Shown here one piece after another: positions 28,080 through 41,390 of a stretch of DNA of 64,000 bases. The notes below the pieces were generated by a model, which was not told the DNA's origin, did no database searches, and saw nothing but the letters and a program-made list of their open reading frames with translations. The position numbers were made by a program, and so were the translations under genes. Source of the stretch: Rhopalosiphum padi (lineage: Eukaryota; Arthropoda; Insecta; Hemiptera; Aphididae); assembly GCF_020882245.1 (NCBI RefSeq), contig NC_083598.1:65571858-65635857 (forward strand), written 5' to 3'. The number at the start of each line of letters is the position of its first letter. The first letter of the stretch is position 1.

Positions 28080-29508
28080 CGTAGGGCGGACGAGCGTACG
28101 GATCGACTAGTAGAGCTGTAGTGTGTAGCATATGATATCTTATGTCACAGACCACGGGTTTTAACATAATATACAACGGAATAAGTGGCCCGTGCTGTGT
28201 GTACAAATTTAATAGTGCAGTATTCTTGTTATCACTGTTGCGAGACCGATTTAATTATGCACATCCGTCAAGAAAGGATTCAGCAAAATCCAAGCAATCT
28301 CTTACAGGCCTATCCTTTTTTAATCCTAGTCTTATTTAAAAAAATATATTTTGTGACCCAACGCCTTATGCAAGAAATTAAAACAACGCCGAGAAAAAAA
28401 ATTAGAATTCCATACAACAGCCGTTCAAATTGGATCGTTGTTAATTGGCTTGGCCTTAAAAAACCACCTGCTTACGTATTGGTGATTGTTAAAAAAAACT
28501 GTTATTCATACATAGATACATAGGGTTTCCACAGAAAACCGTTTATAATGCAACCGGTACCGGTCCCTCTCTCTCTCTTTCACTCTTAGAAAAAGAAGAA
28601 GAATAATTATTCTATAAACGTTTAAACAAAAATCACGTCAGACAAATATACCTACTGTTAATAATAAACAAACCACAAGCCCGTATAGATATGTGTATGA
28701 AACGGTGCATGACGGATTTGTCGGAACAAACGTAAGGATTTTTAGCGGAAGTTCATTAGTTCCACACGCTAATATACGTTGCAGTGTTATGTATAAAATA
28801 TTATGGGAACTCACGGAACCAGAAATCCGGAGGAGGGCTTATATATAGAGCTTTCTTGCAGCCCAGAACTACACAGCATGCATGTATGCACACCTGTTGA
28901 ATATCATGCATACATTATATTTTTATAATAATATTATATTATTACTAAAACCATTCTGAACGTTAACGGTCTAGTATTATAATAAACATTACGATATTCA
29001 ATTGGACGAAGGTACTTACTGCACCATTGCCGACTACAATATTATAATGATGTACTGCAGTAGTATTATGTACTGTGTCGGCATTCGAGAGTGGGGTAGT
29101 ATTTCCTCTTCGCGTGGAAATACACACAAACGATTTGTTATAAATTATTATCAATACGTACATCGGCGATTGACAAGAATACATCAATCGATGAATGGCG
29201 TTAGCGTATATAATATAAGTTATAACATACCACAAAAACGTATCATTAAAACGGTTCTGTACAAATATACATCGCGATCACGTACAACAGTGCTAGAGTC
29301 CACAGTGCTATTGTATATTATACGATATTACGATAAATTAGACATGCCTTGTTGATCGAAACCACGATGATGTGTCGAAAGTCGAAACGTTACCTATACC
29401 TGCCTACTTTTTTTTGTATTCGGAACGTAAATGTATTATTATCATATCATTTATACACACTTGTTATTCCATTTTAGTTCAATCTTTATTTAAATTATCT
29501 GATATTTA
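28080..29508. other. Upstream region of the SAM-protein gene, promoter-like patches
   Basis: Immediately upstream of the 28079 ATG the sequence is GC/CpG-richer than its surroundings, and no splice acceptor precedes the ATG, so a transcription start is likely here. A TATA-like 'cttatatatagagc' at about 28836 on the plus strand and a CT-rich run near 28565-28582 are the only other marked signals. The open frames are overlapping on both strands and look like chance. Confidence 0.4.
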
Positions 29509-29516
29509 GTGCTCTA

Positions 29517-30358
29517 CAGTGGCCCAATTAGAATTTATTTAAGGGGAAGATCCAAGTATGAAACGCTATACATTCTTTCGTAGTACAACTAAATAAAAAA
29601 ATGCAAAATAAATATAACTAATGAATATTACAAAAAAAAAAACACCATGTTCATGTATAAAATATATAAAAGTAATATTTAATACCTACATGTTATAATA
29701 TACTCATACAAAATTCAAGATTTTGAATGAAAATTATCTTTCTTTTTTTACAAGATATAACTGGAATAACAAATATATGTGCAATAACGTGTAGATATTT
29801 GGAAACAAATATTTATTATATTTATCTAATGCGTCCAATACGTTCTTGGTTTAATATTATTTGTATTCAAATACATAAATGCTATAAAGCAACTTATGTT
29901 ACTACTTTGTCATACCTATTACCTTTAAGTATCACATATTTACAAGAATAATAATCGACAAAAATATGAAGGTCCATTTGAAAAGAAAAACCGATAAATA
30001 CTATTATATTTTGGGGGGATTATTGAATTGATTGTTTAGCTTGTCGTTGGACAATAGAATCAATAAATGGAACAAAAAAAGGATTCTGTAATAGTCTTCT
30101 AGATATTCATTTAGAATGTTACATCGATGTTTTTGTCATATAGAAATGTTAGAAATTTAGATTTCAATATAATATAATTGATTGCACATCGTATAGTCAT
30201 AATACCAGTAACTTTGTGTTATAATTTATAAATATTAAAATATTCATGGAAAAAATTCAAATCAATCTATTTTTTTTTTACATTTATTCAACCTATCCAA
30301 GGAGGGAAAAGGAGAGGTTCCGGACTTGGAGTTTACCCCCTTGCAGATTACCCCAGTA
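29517..30358. mobile_element. hAT-like non-autonomous element with perfect 8-bp target site duplication
   Basis: Direct repeats gtgctcta flank the insert exactly (29509-29516 and 30359-30366). The left end is CAGTGGCCCAATTAG and the right end in reverse is TACTGGGGTAATCTG, a partial match typical of hAT termini. The 842-bp interior is AT-rich; an open frame at 29727-29951 shows no transposase motif. Confidence 0.7.
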
Positions 30359-30661
30359 GTGCTCTATTTCTGTGATGGTTTCATAGTAAAAAAATTACAT
30401 TATATTTTAACAAATACACAGCAGCATGTATAGTTGTACTTGTACAATAGTACAGCTGATTGTATTTTTTAATACATAAAATTCTCCCTATACATTTAAA
30501 TTAAGATTCATTGCGAAAAAAACCACCTGTTCTAATGTTTGAAAAAACTGACACCATGTTTCAAACGACGGTGGGGTGATTACGGATTCTCAACGGCTTG
30601 AGAAAACCCGCCGGCAGACGTCTAATTATCTATTGTACACGTAACCCCTCGACTTCCGGAA

Positions 30662-30663
<2 letters not shown>

Positions 30664-30694
<31 letters not shown>
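30664..30694. repeat. (AT)n microsatellite
   Basis: A simple AT run just right of the hAT-like element and 5' of the exon-like segment at 30943. Confidence 0.9.
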
Positions 30695-30697
<3 letters not shown>

Positions 30698-30942
30698 AAT
30701 ATACATATATATTATTTTTTACTTCATAAAGAACAATATAAAATAATAATAAAAAATATAATTCGTGTTACAGGTGTGCCAACCGTCCGGTCAGCCACCT
30801 GCAGTCGTATATGCATATATACATATATATATTTGTTTGATCAAAACAAGGTCTGTTTAACTGTTATTTAACGATTATATATATGTACATCTATATATAT
30901 ATTGTATACATACACACATATAGACATATATTATTATATATT

Positions 30943-31014
30943 ATGGTGCATGTTCACAAAAAGGATAAGGTGTGGAAGCAGAGTAGGAATTGGTTATTCT
31001 GTAGTTGTTTCAAG
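30943..31014 (+). CDS. Possible first coding exon of an unidentified plus-strand gene
   Basis: ATG at 30943 opens 24 codons, MVHVHKKDKVWKQSRNWLFC then SCFK, ending at a good donor AAG|GTGAGC (31015). The segment is far more protein-like than the microsatellite in front of it: basic, then WLFCSC, a Cys cluster that could be palmitoylated. No partner exon on the plus strand was found within the window, so the gene would have an intron longer than 30 kb or the segment is not an exon. Long first introns are common for signalling genes with alternative N-termini. Confidence 0.35.
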
Positions 31015-31019
31015 GTGAG

Positions 31020-34000
31020 CAAATACCTTAGCGGCCGCCACCGCTGTCTCTCTCATTCGGTTCGCTCGAGGCGTTTCTTCCCCACCGTCACTTTTTTATA
31101 TTTCCATTACCACCGCACATACGCACACATACATATGATTTTTTATTGTAGTTTGATTACACACATGTCCGATATGATAAATCGCATTGTATGCTAGTCG
31201 AGAAGTGAAATTCATCAAAACACGCACAATACCGCACCACCGTCGGGCACCTTTCTCCCATGTACCTACGACGACGTATAGATACGTACTTTATGGGAGC
31301 AGATCGATTTTAAAAATATACTTATTATTGATAGCATCGAGTATGATCGGGAACGTCGCTCGGATTAACCGTGGACGAAAACGCGTTGTTATTATGATTT
31401 AATGACAAGTGTAAATCGGGTTTACAAAAAAAAGAAAAAAACGTATGTACCTACCTACATAATACAATATGTACGTACAACTTATTATAATACGTGAAAG
31501 CATTTCCATCATTTTAATAAGATTCAAACAGTTTTTTCGATATTAAACGCGTACACAATATAGCTGTACATAGTAGGTACCAGGAATTTCTTAGCGATCA
31601 ATTTATTTATGATTTCCATTAAAAACAAAATCAATAGGTTAGATACCTACTAAACAATAATTATACCTCTAATTACATATGTAAAAGTATATATTTGCTT
31701 GCGCAATTAACTCAAAAAACATAAGATTCTCTTTGAGGTTGATCAAATTAAGTCTACGTTTAAAAATATTTTTACATAAATATCTTATAAAGAAATATGC
31801 ATAAAAAATCTTTAAAAGCTATGCGTGTTTCTTTGTGTCGTGACTATTTTTTAAATAATAATAGTTTTAGCCTTCAATAAGGAAACATTTTTTAAACTAG
31901 TTTAGGTTTTTCTTTAATTTAAAACTCATGGGTATCTTCGAATATGATTATCAGTTAGAATTTGGACTAGAAACGGTTTTAAATGGTTTTTATAATTGGC
32001 AAAAATAATAAAATTATTTTTCAGCCTACACAGCTTGGTAGAGCACAAAAATAAATTTAATTTTATTAACATTATAAACAAATAGGTTTATAGTTGTATT
32101 ATACGTTTGTGTTGAAATGTTTAATTTTATGAGTACTACCTACTTGTATATATTATTATAATTTATGTAAAAACCGTACCATACTTATTATACTATAATA
32201 CATTTTACGGTGTAATACAGATTGTCCTGTAGTGGGCTATCAGCTACGATATTTCAAGTCGTTTTATTTACTGCTATAAATGTTTCAATTAAAATTTGAG
32301 GATACAGAAACAGCATAATGACCTACAGAAATTGTGGAATAATTTAATTTGAACAATTATTTCTCATAGAAAGTAAGTTATATGCGGGTTACTTCCTATT
32401 TGATAATCACAGATAAAAATCTGTTATTTATTACTTTATTAGTCAATTGTAAATCACAAATTAATAATTTAAATTTATAGATATTATAATCGTACGTTTA
32501 AAACTTTAAAATAATTATAGTCAGTTATATTTGGTATAATATTCTTAAATTAAATTAGGTATGCGTTGAGTTAAACAAACTATAGTAAGTATATAATATT
32601 ATGATATGGTGGTCCAATAGATTTTGAAGTGCATTAAATTATAGATTAAACATTATTTTTATTTCACAGACGCCAGTCAGTGTAGTTATTATGAACATTC
32701 TCTTTTTACATTATGATCGACGGTCACGCAACTTTTAAAATATGTTTTTTGAAAAAGAAAATGTTAATTGCTGGTCTAGGGATAGAGGTACAAGGTACAA
32801 CATCTGTTCACGATGAGAGTGCCAGATATCTAATAGCTGTAATTACAATCCCGTGAAAAACTTGTACATTTGATGAGGCTTATAGAAATTGTGCAACAGT
32901 CTATATTACACGATGTATTGAGACTTCGGAACGGAGAACAATAACATGTTATATGGGAACACAATTAAAAATTGGCAGAATTTCGAAAGCTAGTTGCACG
33001 AAGGCGTTTTACTATTTTGGGTATGAACGAGGGAATAATATTACTGCATCTATGAAGATTTTTGAGATAAACAATTTTGTTGATGATAAAAAAATCGAAC
33101 GAAAGGTGAAAGTTATATATTTTGGCGTTGTTACGTGGGTGTACTAGTCATTAAAATTGGTTTTATTTATAATCAAGCGTAATTGTAAATTTAGTTTGAC
33201 CAGAAATAAATAACATTTAAATATTATTGTATAATTATAATGTTTAGAGTAAAAAGCGTGTACTAACCAATAACCATATTAGTACATAGGACCATTGATT
33301 ATAAATAATACTATTTTATTTTTTAGGATTATTTTAAAATAATCCATACACTAGTACCTACCTAATTTTAAGATGATTTTTACAGATGATAGTCAATATA
33401 CAAACCTATAATTTAATAGTTAATATATGGATAAATATTAGTATAAAAATCATATTATTTCCAAAATTATAAAATTGGTAATTATTATGAATGTGTTTTA
33501 TTTTTATAGTATTTTTTTACATAGATTATTATAATATATAAGTGATCTATTTAAATTATACATCAGTATAAAATAAATATGTAAGTTTAATCAATTATAC
33601 AAATTTTAAATCTAATAAATCTATTGTCGAATACTTGAACTTAAATGTATAAAACAGTTGATTTTTCATTGTTTCTGTTTAAACAATTTATATTTTTTTA
33701 AACTGTGATGAAATATATATGACCTATATACATTTATAATATAATTTATGTTTTAAATAATTAAAATAACTTTTAATTATTCTAATAAATTACTTTAAAA
33801 ATACGAAATATAATCTACGAACACATTGAATATTATGAACATTTAATTGATTTGAATTGAAAGTGACCATACATTTTAAATGAATTTAATATTGATAAAA
33901 AGAAGGCTCGTATATAAATTATTATTTATTTGTATATGCAGTAGCTCGAGGACGGTACAAATAATTGTGTTGATAAATACTACACAATGTATTATATATT

Positions 34001-35780
34001 TTATACTTAACTAACCAATTGAAATATAAATACTATAGATACACGAAATAATAGGACTCGACTACAATTGTAAATTGTAATTGATCAATGTTCGGGGGTC
34101 GGGGTGCTACATATTAAATGTTATATCTGTACCTATATTATATTATTATTAAACAATATAAATATAAATAATAATTAATAATAATAAAATATACCTATAA
34201 AGATTACAATTGTTTTTTCAAAATACTGTTGTTCGTTTTGGAATTTATCACTATATGGTATTTCCCTCATATTATTATTTATTATATTAAAAATTATCTT
34301 ATTTACTTATTGTATTGAATGAAGCACCTGAATCACATATTGTAAATTATATTATTTTAATATATAATAATGAAACAAATATAGTTTTGTACAAGTGTAT
34401 ACTTTTTATACCAAGTACCTAACGTATTAATCTAAACGTATTAAATATATTAAATATATCTAACGTATTATATCTATAATTTAAATAGTTTACATATAAA
34501 AATGATATAGTAAGTCGATGAACTATGAGTTAACCAATAAAAAGTATTGTTATAAAATCAATTTAATATAAAAATAAAATATATATTCTTGTTAACATAC
34601 CTTTTTCACAAAATTTATGTAGATACCTTTTAACAAAGGAACAAAGTAACAAACAACCTATGTCCACGTCATAAAAAGAATTGTCCGTTTACTACGCTTG
34701 CAAAGACGATACTGGCCAAGGAAAAGGGTTACATTTATATTGTCTACGAACAATGTTCTCTACAGGGTTTTGTGAACCCTGGACACGCGTTGAGAGTGTT
34801 TCAAAGATTTATGGTGTGAATAATCGTAAAACCATATAGCTCCACACTCAGAAACTGTTCAATATTCATCGCTGACGAATGCAGCAACAGACGAGAATAT
34901 TAAACACGAGCGCATGCTGACTGTTGGCATTGGTCACTAACAAAAGAGCATTGTTCATGAAATAAAACAAATTAATGAGTCAAAAGATTGAATATTTCAA
35001 TTTATTTTAAAACCCCCAAACATAAACATTGTAACATATATAGAATAGGTAGCGGTAAAATACTAAAATGCAGATTATAATATTCGATCGATGTACGTCT
35101 TACATATTAAATGGTAACAATATAATATATAATTTAAATTATGATACAAAATGTAAATCTTCTACTTATAGCATACGCCATACGACATTATACGGTGATA
35201 AAAACATGTAAATAAAAGTCAACCTTAATATTGAGATAGTATAATAAAAGTAAGTTGCACAACTCAGAAAATACTGGTTTGCCGCTATAATTTGTGACCA
35301 AATCACGTAGCTACCTATACTGTTTTTTATGCGCAATGGAATTCTGTGTAATAATATTTAACGAGAACTGTATCTGGACATGTAATTCATTACATACGGC
35401 ACTAACTTGCAAGGAGCTCATTTTATTTGCAGAAACACAGGACTGAGGTACAAAATGTATATATTATATATTATATATGTTATTAGTTATTCTATAGAAC
35501 GGAAATAATGACTGCTCTGAAGATGTGCGCACCAGATAACTGGAAACGATTTATACCCGTTGGATGTTTATTACAGCATATAAAAGGTATACATATATGT
35601 ATAGACACATCCGGACAATAATATAATATTGTAAATATACATATAAGATACGCGCCGTCCCTATATGTCGAGGAGACAGTATCGGTAAACATGATCAGCC
35701 TTCATTGATTTATATAATAATATTATGCTTATACGACGGTGTACTTATTTAGGTACGTGTGTTTTAAAATTATTACGGAT
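31020..35780. other. Intergenic, no gene recognised
   Basis: AT-rich with short chance frames. Two stretches, 32640-33150 and 34610-34990, have higher complexity than the rest and may hold a non-coding exon, enhancer or old element; no motif identifies them. The open frame at 32953-33147 has no family resemblance. Confidence 0.4.
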
Positions 35781-35787
35781 GACTCAC

Positions 35788-35925
35788 CTTTGTCTATGTG
35801 GCTACCCTCCAGTTTTGGATTGATCGGTAATCCAGTTCAAGAACATAACCACCGGCAAAGCCAAATTTGAAATATCCAACGCGAATCGTTTGCACTCCCG
35901 ACGATTTTCGCTCTCGCACTATAAT
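35788..35925 (-). promoter_or_regulatory. Possible untranslated first exon and promoter on the minus strand
   Basis: A GC-richer segment ends on the minus strand at a strong donor AAAG|GTGAGT (35787-35782). Upstream on that strand lies a TATA-type run 'tactatatattatag' at about 35922-35937. The exon contains an ATG with a 13-codon frame only, so it would be 5' UTR. The nearest minus-strand gene downstream is the SAM-domain gene, whose acceptor at 27865 it could join; this is inference. Confidence 0.4.
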
Positions 35926-38691
35926 ATATAGTATATATTGTTTACTTCTTCTCGGGTATTTTACGGTTTTGCTAAATTTTCCGACAATGATAAATTAAAC
36001 GCGAGCAGAAAACGAACTAAACTAGAAAAAAATCAACTCGACACAACCACCGGGATCCTCGCCGATGTGTATGAACACCGAACTGTCCACCTGTTACACG
36101 CGACGGCGGCGCGCAACAACGTTATATTATAGCCGGAGCCGCGTTTCCACTATCGTTGCCGGCAACGACCGTAAAGATACTGACACCGCTGCATCGTCTG
36201 GCGTGGGGGGACGGACTACTATATACTATATATACATTACTATACGTCTATATATCTAATGTATATATATATAGTATAGTATATATATAAATATATATTT
36301 TACCGTACACACATGCGTGTACAACCGTTTTACCTGTTGACCGGCGCGCACATACATATAATACATACTATATAGATATGCACACAGGTGTCTGACAACG
36401 TAATAATATAATAAGCGTCGACCCTGATCAACGGTTTAGTGTACACCCCTTTTTATTATTATTATTATTATTATTAGATACAACCTGTGGTCATGGGAGA
36501 ACGATCAAATTTATTTTAAAAGAATTTTCGTCGTTACACATTTATATTACTGCATATTATAGGTATGTAATTAATTTAGTAGTTTTTTTTTAACGGTCAA
36601 ATTGTTCAACTCTGTATGTACAAGGTATAAAACTATAATGAAAAGAGTTTTCGTCGTTGATTTTGTTGGCATTGACTCTGCTCGTACATAAAACTATATT
36701 TTTAATCTATACAGAGGGTTAAACAGCTTTGTTCCATTTATACACAGAAAATACTATTACAAACGTCTCGTTTAGTCATATTCTCGAGCAACAAGGAACG
36801 GATATATATATCGATAATATTTATATATATATTTAACATTCAATTAGCCAGTATGTGTAATGTGTACCTAGGTATATACACTTTACACGATACTCGGGCT
36901 GGAAACTACGATAACACATTCACTTAATTTAAATTATTATACCAGACGTATTCCGATTTCAATTGGAAACTAAGAAGTATGAGTTAAAACATTTTGACAC
37001 CATTATCCATTAATTATCAATGGCAAAATAGAAAACAATATTCGCATATTAATTTATACAGATATATATAAATGAACTTGTACATTAATAAATTCAAAAA
37101 TTTATTGCTTGGAGATGCACATATTCGGTTATAGAGATACCCCTATACTTTATGTGCCAAATGTTAGAACCACCCACAAACACATATACACACAAACAAA
37201 CATTATGATATGTAATAATTATGAGTTATGACCTTAAGGCTAGGTTTAAACTATAATATGTTTTTGATTTTCTGAAGCACTTCACAAGTTCATAAAAAAC
37301 ATACTTTGGTTAAGACATATTTCAACAACAATAATTCAAACAGCTTACCAAACGATTAATTTTACTGGTGTATTATATTTGCCATTGATACAAAATAAAA
37401 ATGTATATCGATAATAATAATAATGATAATGATATATAAATATCTCCATAGAAAAATAATTTTAATTTGTTGTAAATAAGAAGTATAATAATATTATCAT
37501 ATTACTCGTGCCGTTGATGTATGCAAATGTAATAATGGGTAGCTTTTTGAATTTATCGAGAATATGATCAACGTCATAAATGGACATCGCATATCCGTAA
37601 AATGCTTTGTTAATTTTTTTCGCCATTTTCCTTATATTGATTATAAAATGAATTCGCTACTATTTTATTTTAATTTATTTGTACTTATTTATTGTATTAT
37701 TTTTTGCATTACATTTTTATTATTATTACTATTAATAATTATAAATATAATATTATTATTAATACCTATAAGGGTATAACTATAAATAATAATACTATTA
37801 GATACCTATTGGCTATTATAAATTAATAATATAAATATTGATTTAACAATTCCATTTATACTATATAATAGTAAGAAGTTTCTAAAATAAAAAATGCTAT
37901 TACATAAAAGGAAAGCCCAAGGATGAAATATTATCTTATCTAATAAAAAAATGTTGAATCCTATTGCAGTATAATGATAGGTAAAATAAATATCGTGTGG
38001 TATTTATTTGCGCAATTTGCATATTTTATTTACTATAAATAGTCTATCAATGTTATGCAAATTATTTTATATGTTATATATCCTTATATCTTTATATCCC
38101 CCGTACTATTTTGCAATTATTGACGTTGAGAAAAAGTTTAGTTTCTAAGATGCTTATTTTTGTAAAACCATTTTTAAAGGTTTAATTATATACATTTTAA
38201 TAAATGAGAAACTATACTTGTTCAAATTTTGAATTAGAAACTACTATAATAACTTTTTTGATATTGTATTTTAATTGTTGGCGTACCTATTATAATAAAA
38301 CATTTGTTTTAGATATATTTTTAATTTTAATATTTTATATAATGAAAAATTTATATATTTAAATACTTTATATTAATTTTGACTTATGATAATATTACTG
38401 ATTTATATATTTTTTCTTTTGACGTCCAATTGTCTCTACATCCAAACGGCCACGTTTAAACGGTTAGCTATGACCATTTGTCCTAGATCGAAAAAAGGGG
38501 CTTTCTTATTTGAAAAATAGAAGTTTGTATTGGTGCAGAACCCTTCTTAATTGAGTATTACAAAAACATCTCAACAATTTGAAAATATGATACCTATTTA
38601 AGTATATTTAAAAATTTTTAAAATAAGAATTTGAATACATTTATTATTATATGAAAAAATTGTGATGAACATGCTTGGTGAATGACATTAT

Positions 38692-38807
38692 ATACGAGTA
38701 TAGTGGCACAACTAGGACGCCAGTGGCGTGTGATATAAGGTACCCCAAATATTATTCAACGGTCATTGTTTCAAAACACCCCTTTGGTTGCACCACTATA
38801 CAAGTAT
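38692..38807. mobile_element. Small inverted-repeat element (MITE-like)
   Basis: The left end atacgagtatagtggcacaac and the right end in reverse atacttgtatagtggtgcaac match at most positions over about 21 bases. The 116-bp unit has a GC-richer core unlike its surroundings. No coding capacity. Confidence 0.5.
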
Positions 38808-40461
38808 ATTGTCTATAATATAATTAATATTTATTTAAGCTGTTTTATTTATGACTTGTATCAATTTTAATAAACCCAAATTACATTAATTTAAATAATA
38901 CGAATAGATTTTTGTTTGATAATTTTTTATTTAACATTATTATGTTTAAAATAATTATTAAAATAATATTTTAATATTTTGTAATATATAGTCGTATTTT
39001 TTAAGGTATTTTTTTTGTTTTTTTTTATAAAATTTCAATTTTGCGTCCATATAGTAATTGGTAACCGAAGAATTCAAATTATTTAACATCATACACATAA
39101 TACAGCGCAAATACTATAAATAAAAGTATAATAAATAGCTGGTACTGCTCTAGCCCCTAGGTACTAATTCTTGAATGTTATGTCAGTGTTTAATTTCAAT
39201 AAATAGGTATTTTAAACACTGTGCTATAATTAAAATATTAAAATATCAATCGTAATAAACATTATTTTATATGAAATGAATGTATACAATTGCGTGTAGA
39301 AACACGATCTTTAATGTGGTTTAGATTATTTCACACTTCAACGCAAATGTAGGTACTTAGTAGGTACTTACTCATCTGTTGAACCGTCTAACTGCTTAAC
39401 GAATCCTGTATTATAATAAAGGAGTAGTCATGGTCAATGAACAGCATAATGTCAAATGTAAAATTAAACGTTTTCTATTTCACTAGGTACCTAAAATAAT
39501 ATAATATTACGATGTAAAAAGATAATAGATATACCTAGCTACGTGTGTTGTATATTCATGTCTCATGGTGTATAATTTGGTACTAATAAGTATACATATA
39601 TATCGTTATATAATAATATTAGATACATGATATTTATTGACGTGTAGACCCAGATTGGTTTGACGAACTATCAAAAAAATCTCACTAATAGGTTATATAA
39701 AATATATACGAAAATAATGTATTAGCGTATTACAATAATAAACCTACACAATAAGTACATTAACTACCTATATTGAGTAACACTATATATTGCATTAAGG
39801 CGGTTGAAAATTAATAGGTTACCTCATTATTCATCACACCGTCTCATATAATCTTTAAATCTTCTCTCGACTTTATTTTAACGTATAATAATAATAATTT
39901 AAACTATAGGTATTCAATTTTTTCTTTCGACAAACAATTTTCCTAGACCTGATATGTGATTAACTGTCCCAATAAACAACAGTAAAGAAACGAAAGCATT
40001 GACGACGATATTAACTTTGCAAAATTCCACTAGATTAAAAAAATTGAAAATTTAATAAAAGGTTCCCCGAAAGGTTCCTACTGGAAGCAAAAAGTCTAAA
40101 AATTAGATTAACAATTTTTTTTGTAGACGTAAATTTAAATTTGGACGAAATTAAATATTTAAACGAAGAATAACAATTCTAGTTATTTTATTGTAATTAA
40201 ATAATATTTTTCGTCGAGATTTGAAATTATTACACATCATATGTTACATTTTAATATATAGTATATACACAATAATCATATTTTTAAAACATTTGGATTA
40301 ATTTTATGCTATTGCTATTTTATTATATGCTATTAATTATATCACAAACCTATTGGTTATTCTTATGCACCGTTTTATGGTAAGTCAGTATTGACTTAAA
40401 AGTTAATACTTTATAACAATAATAAATTATATAAATATATACTAATATACTATTATCATTA

Positions 40462-40485
40462 AGTATAGATAGTACTATCTATACT
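40462..40485. repeat. Perfect 24-bp palindrome
   Basis: The sequence from 40462 to 40485 (starting AGTATAGATAGT) equals its own reverse complement. Imperfect pairing continues about ten bases on each side (ctattatcatta / caatgctattat). Confidence 0.9.
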
Positions 40486-40911
40486 CAATGCTATTATTAT
40501 AATTAAATCTTAATGATATTATAAAAGAATATTATTTTTGGCAAAAATTAATTCAGCCTATTGGTATTTGTTAATGTCATCTAATATCTGTAAAATAAAA
40601 TACCGAGTGACAGTATAAAGACATCATAAAATATATAGGTACTTATTACTTATTATTTATTAATATAGGCTAATAGGCGATGCTGTTCGCTCAAAGTATT
40701 TTTTCATATGCAATGATTTATCATTGTATACAAATTGAATACATACATTACAGTCACTTAGGTACTCAATAATGAGGTAAATTCCTCACCTACTAGATAC
40801 TGAATAGCATAGCGAACAGAATGGTTTCCTAATTTCTCTTTTTTATTGATTTTAAATAATTATACCCAAATAATGAATAATAGTACAAAATAAAATCTAG
40901 TCCCTATAGTA

Positions 40912-41390
40912 ATTTAATAAGATTCACGTGGACAAGAACTCCAAATATTTCATATTTTAATTTATTTTAATGTTTTGGTAAAAAAGTTAAAAATATATTT
41001 TTTATTAAATTATTTAAAAAAAAAATGGAAAATAGCCATTTTGTAGAGTCTATTTTTCTGAAAATATTAGCATTTCAATATTTTAACTTCATTAATTTCA
41101 TGATTTTTAATATTTTTCTAGTTTAGAGAAAAAGCGTTCGCCGGCCGCATAATATCATGCAAGCCACATGTTTGATACAATATAATATTATTACTATCGT
41201 ATTAAATAATTCAGTTTTTTCGAAACTAGAAAAAATATAAAAAACCAGGAGATTAGTAAAATTAAAATATTGAAACATCAATATTTTCAGAAAAATTAAC
41301 TCTACAAAATGGCTTCCTTTAAATTTTTTGAAAATAATTAAATAAAAATATGAAATATTTGTAGTTTTTGTTCCTGTGAATCTTATTAAA
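40912..41390. mobile_element. Fold-back element with arms of about 170-210 bp
   Basis: The left arm (40912-41124) and right arm (41221-41390) are imperfect reverse complements: ataagattcac, aaatatttcatattt, gccattttgtagagt, tttttctgaaaatatt and tttttctagttt recur in mirrored order. The unpaired centre (about 95 bp) includes a GC-rich cgttcgccggccgc. No transposase frame. This is the structure of a snapback MITE. Confidence 0.8.

Noticed and set aside
28963..29355. Frames on both strands
   Set aside because: Mutually overlapping, rich in Tyr/Ile from AT-rich sequence, no splice support.
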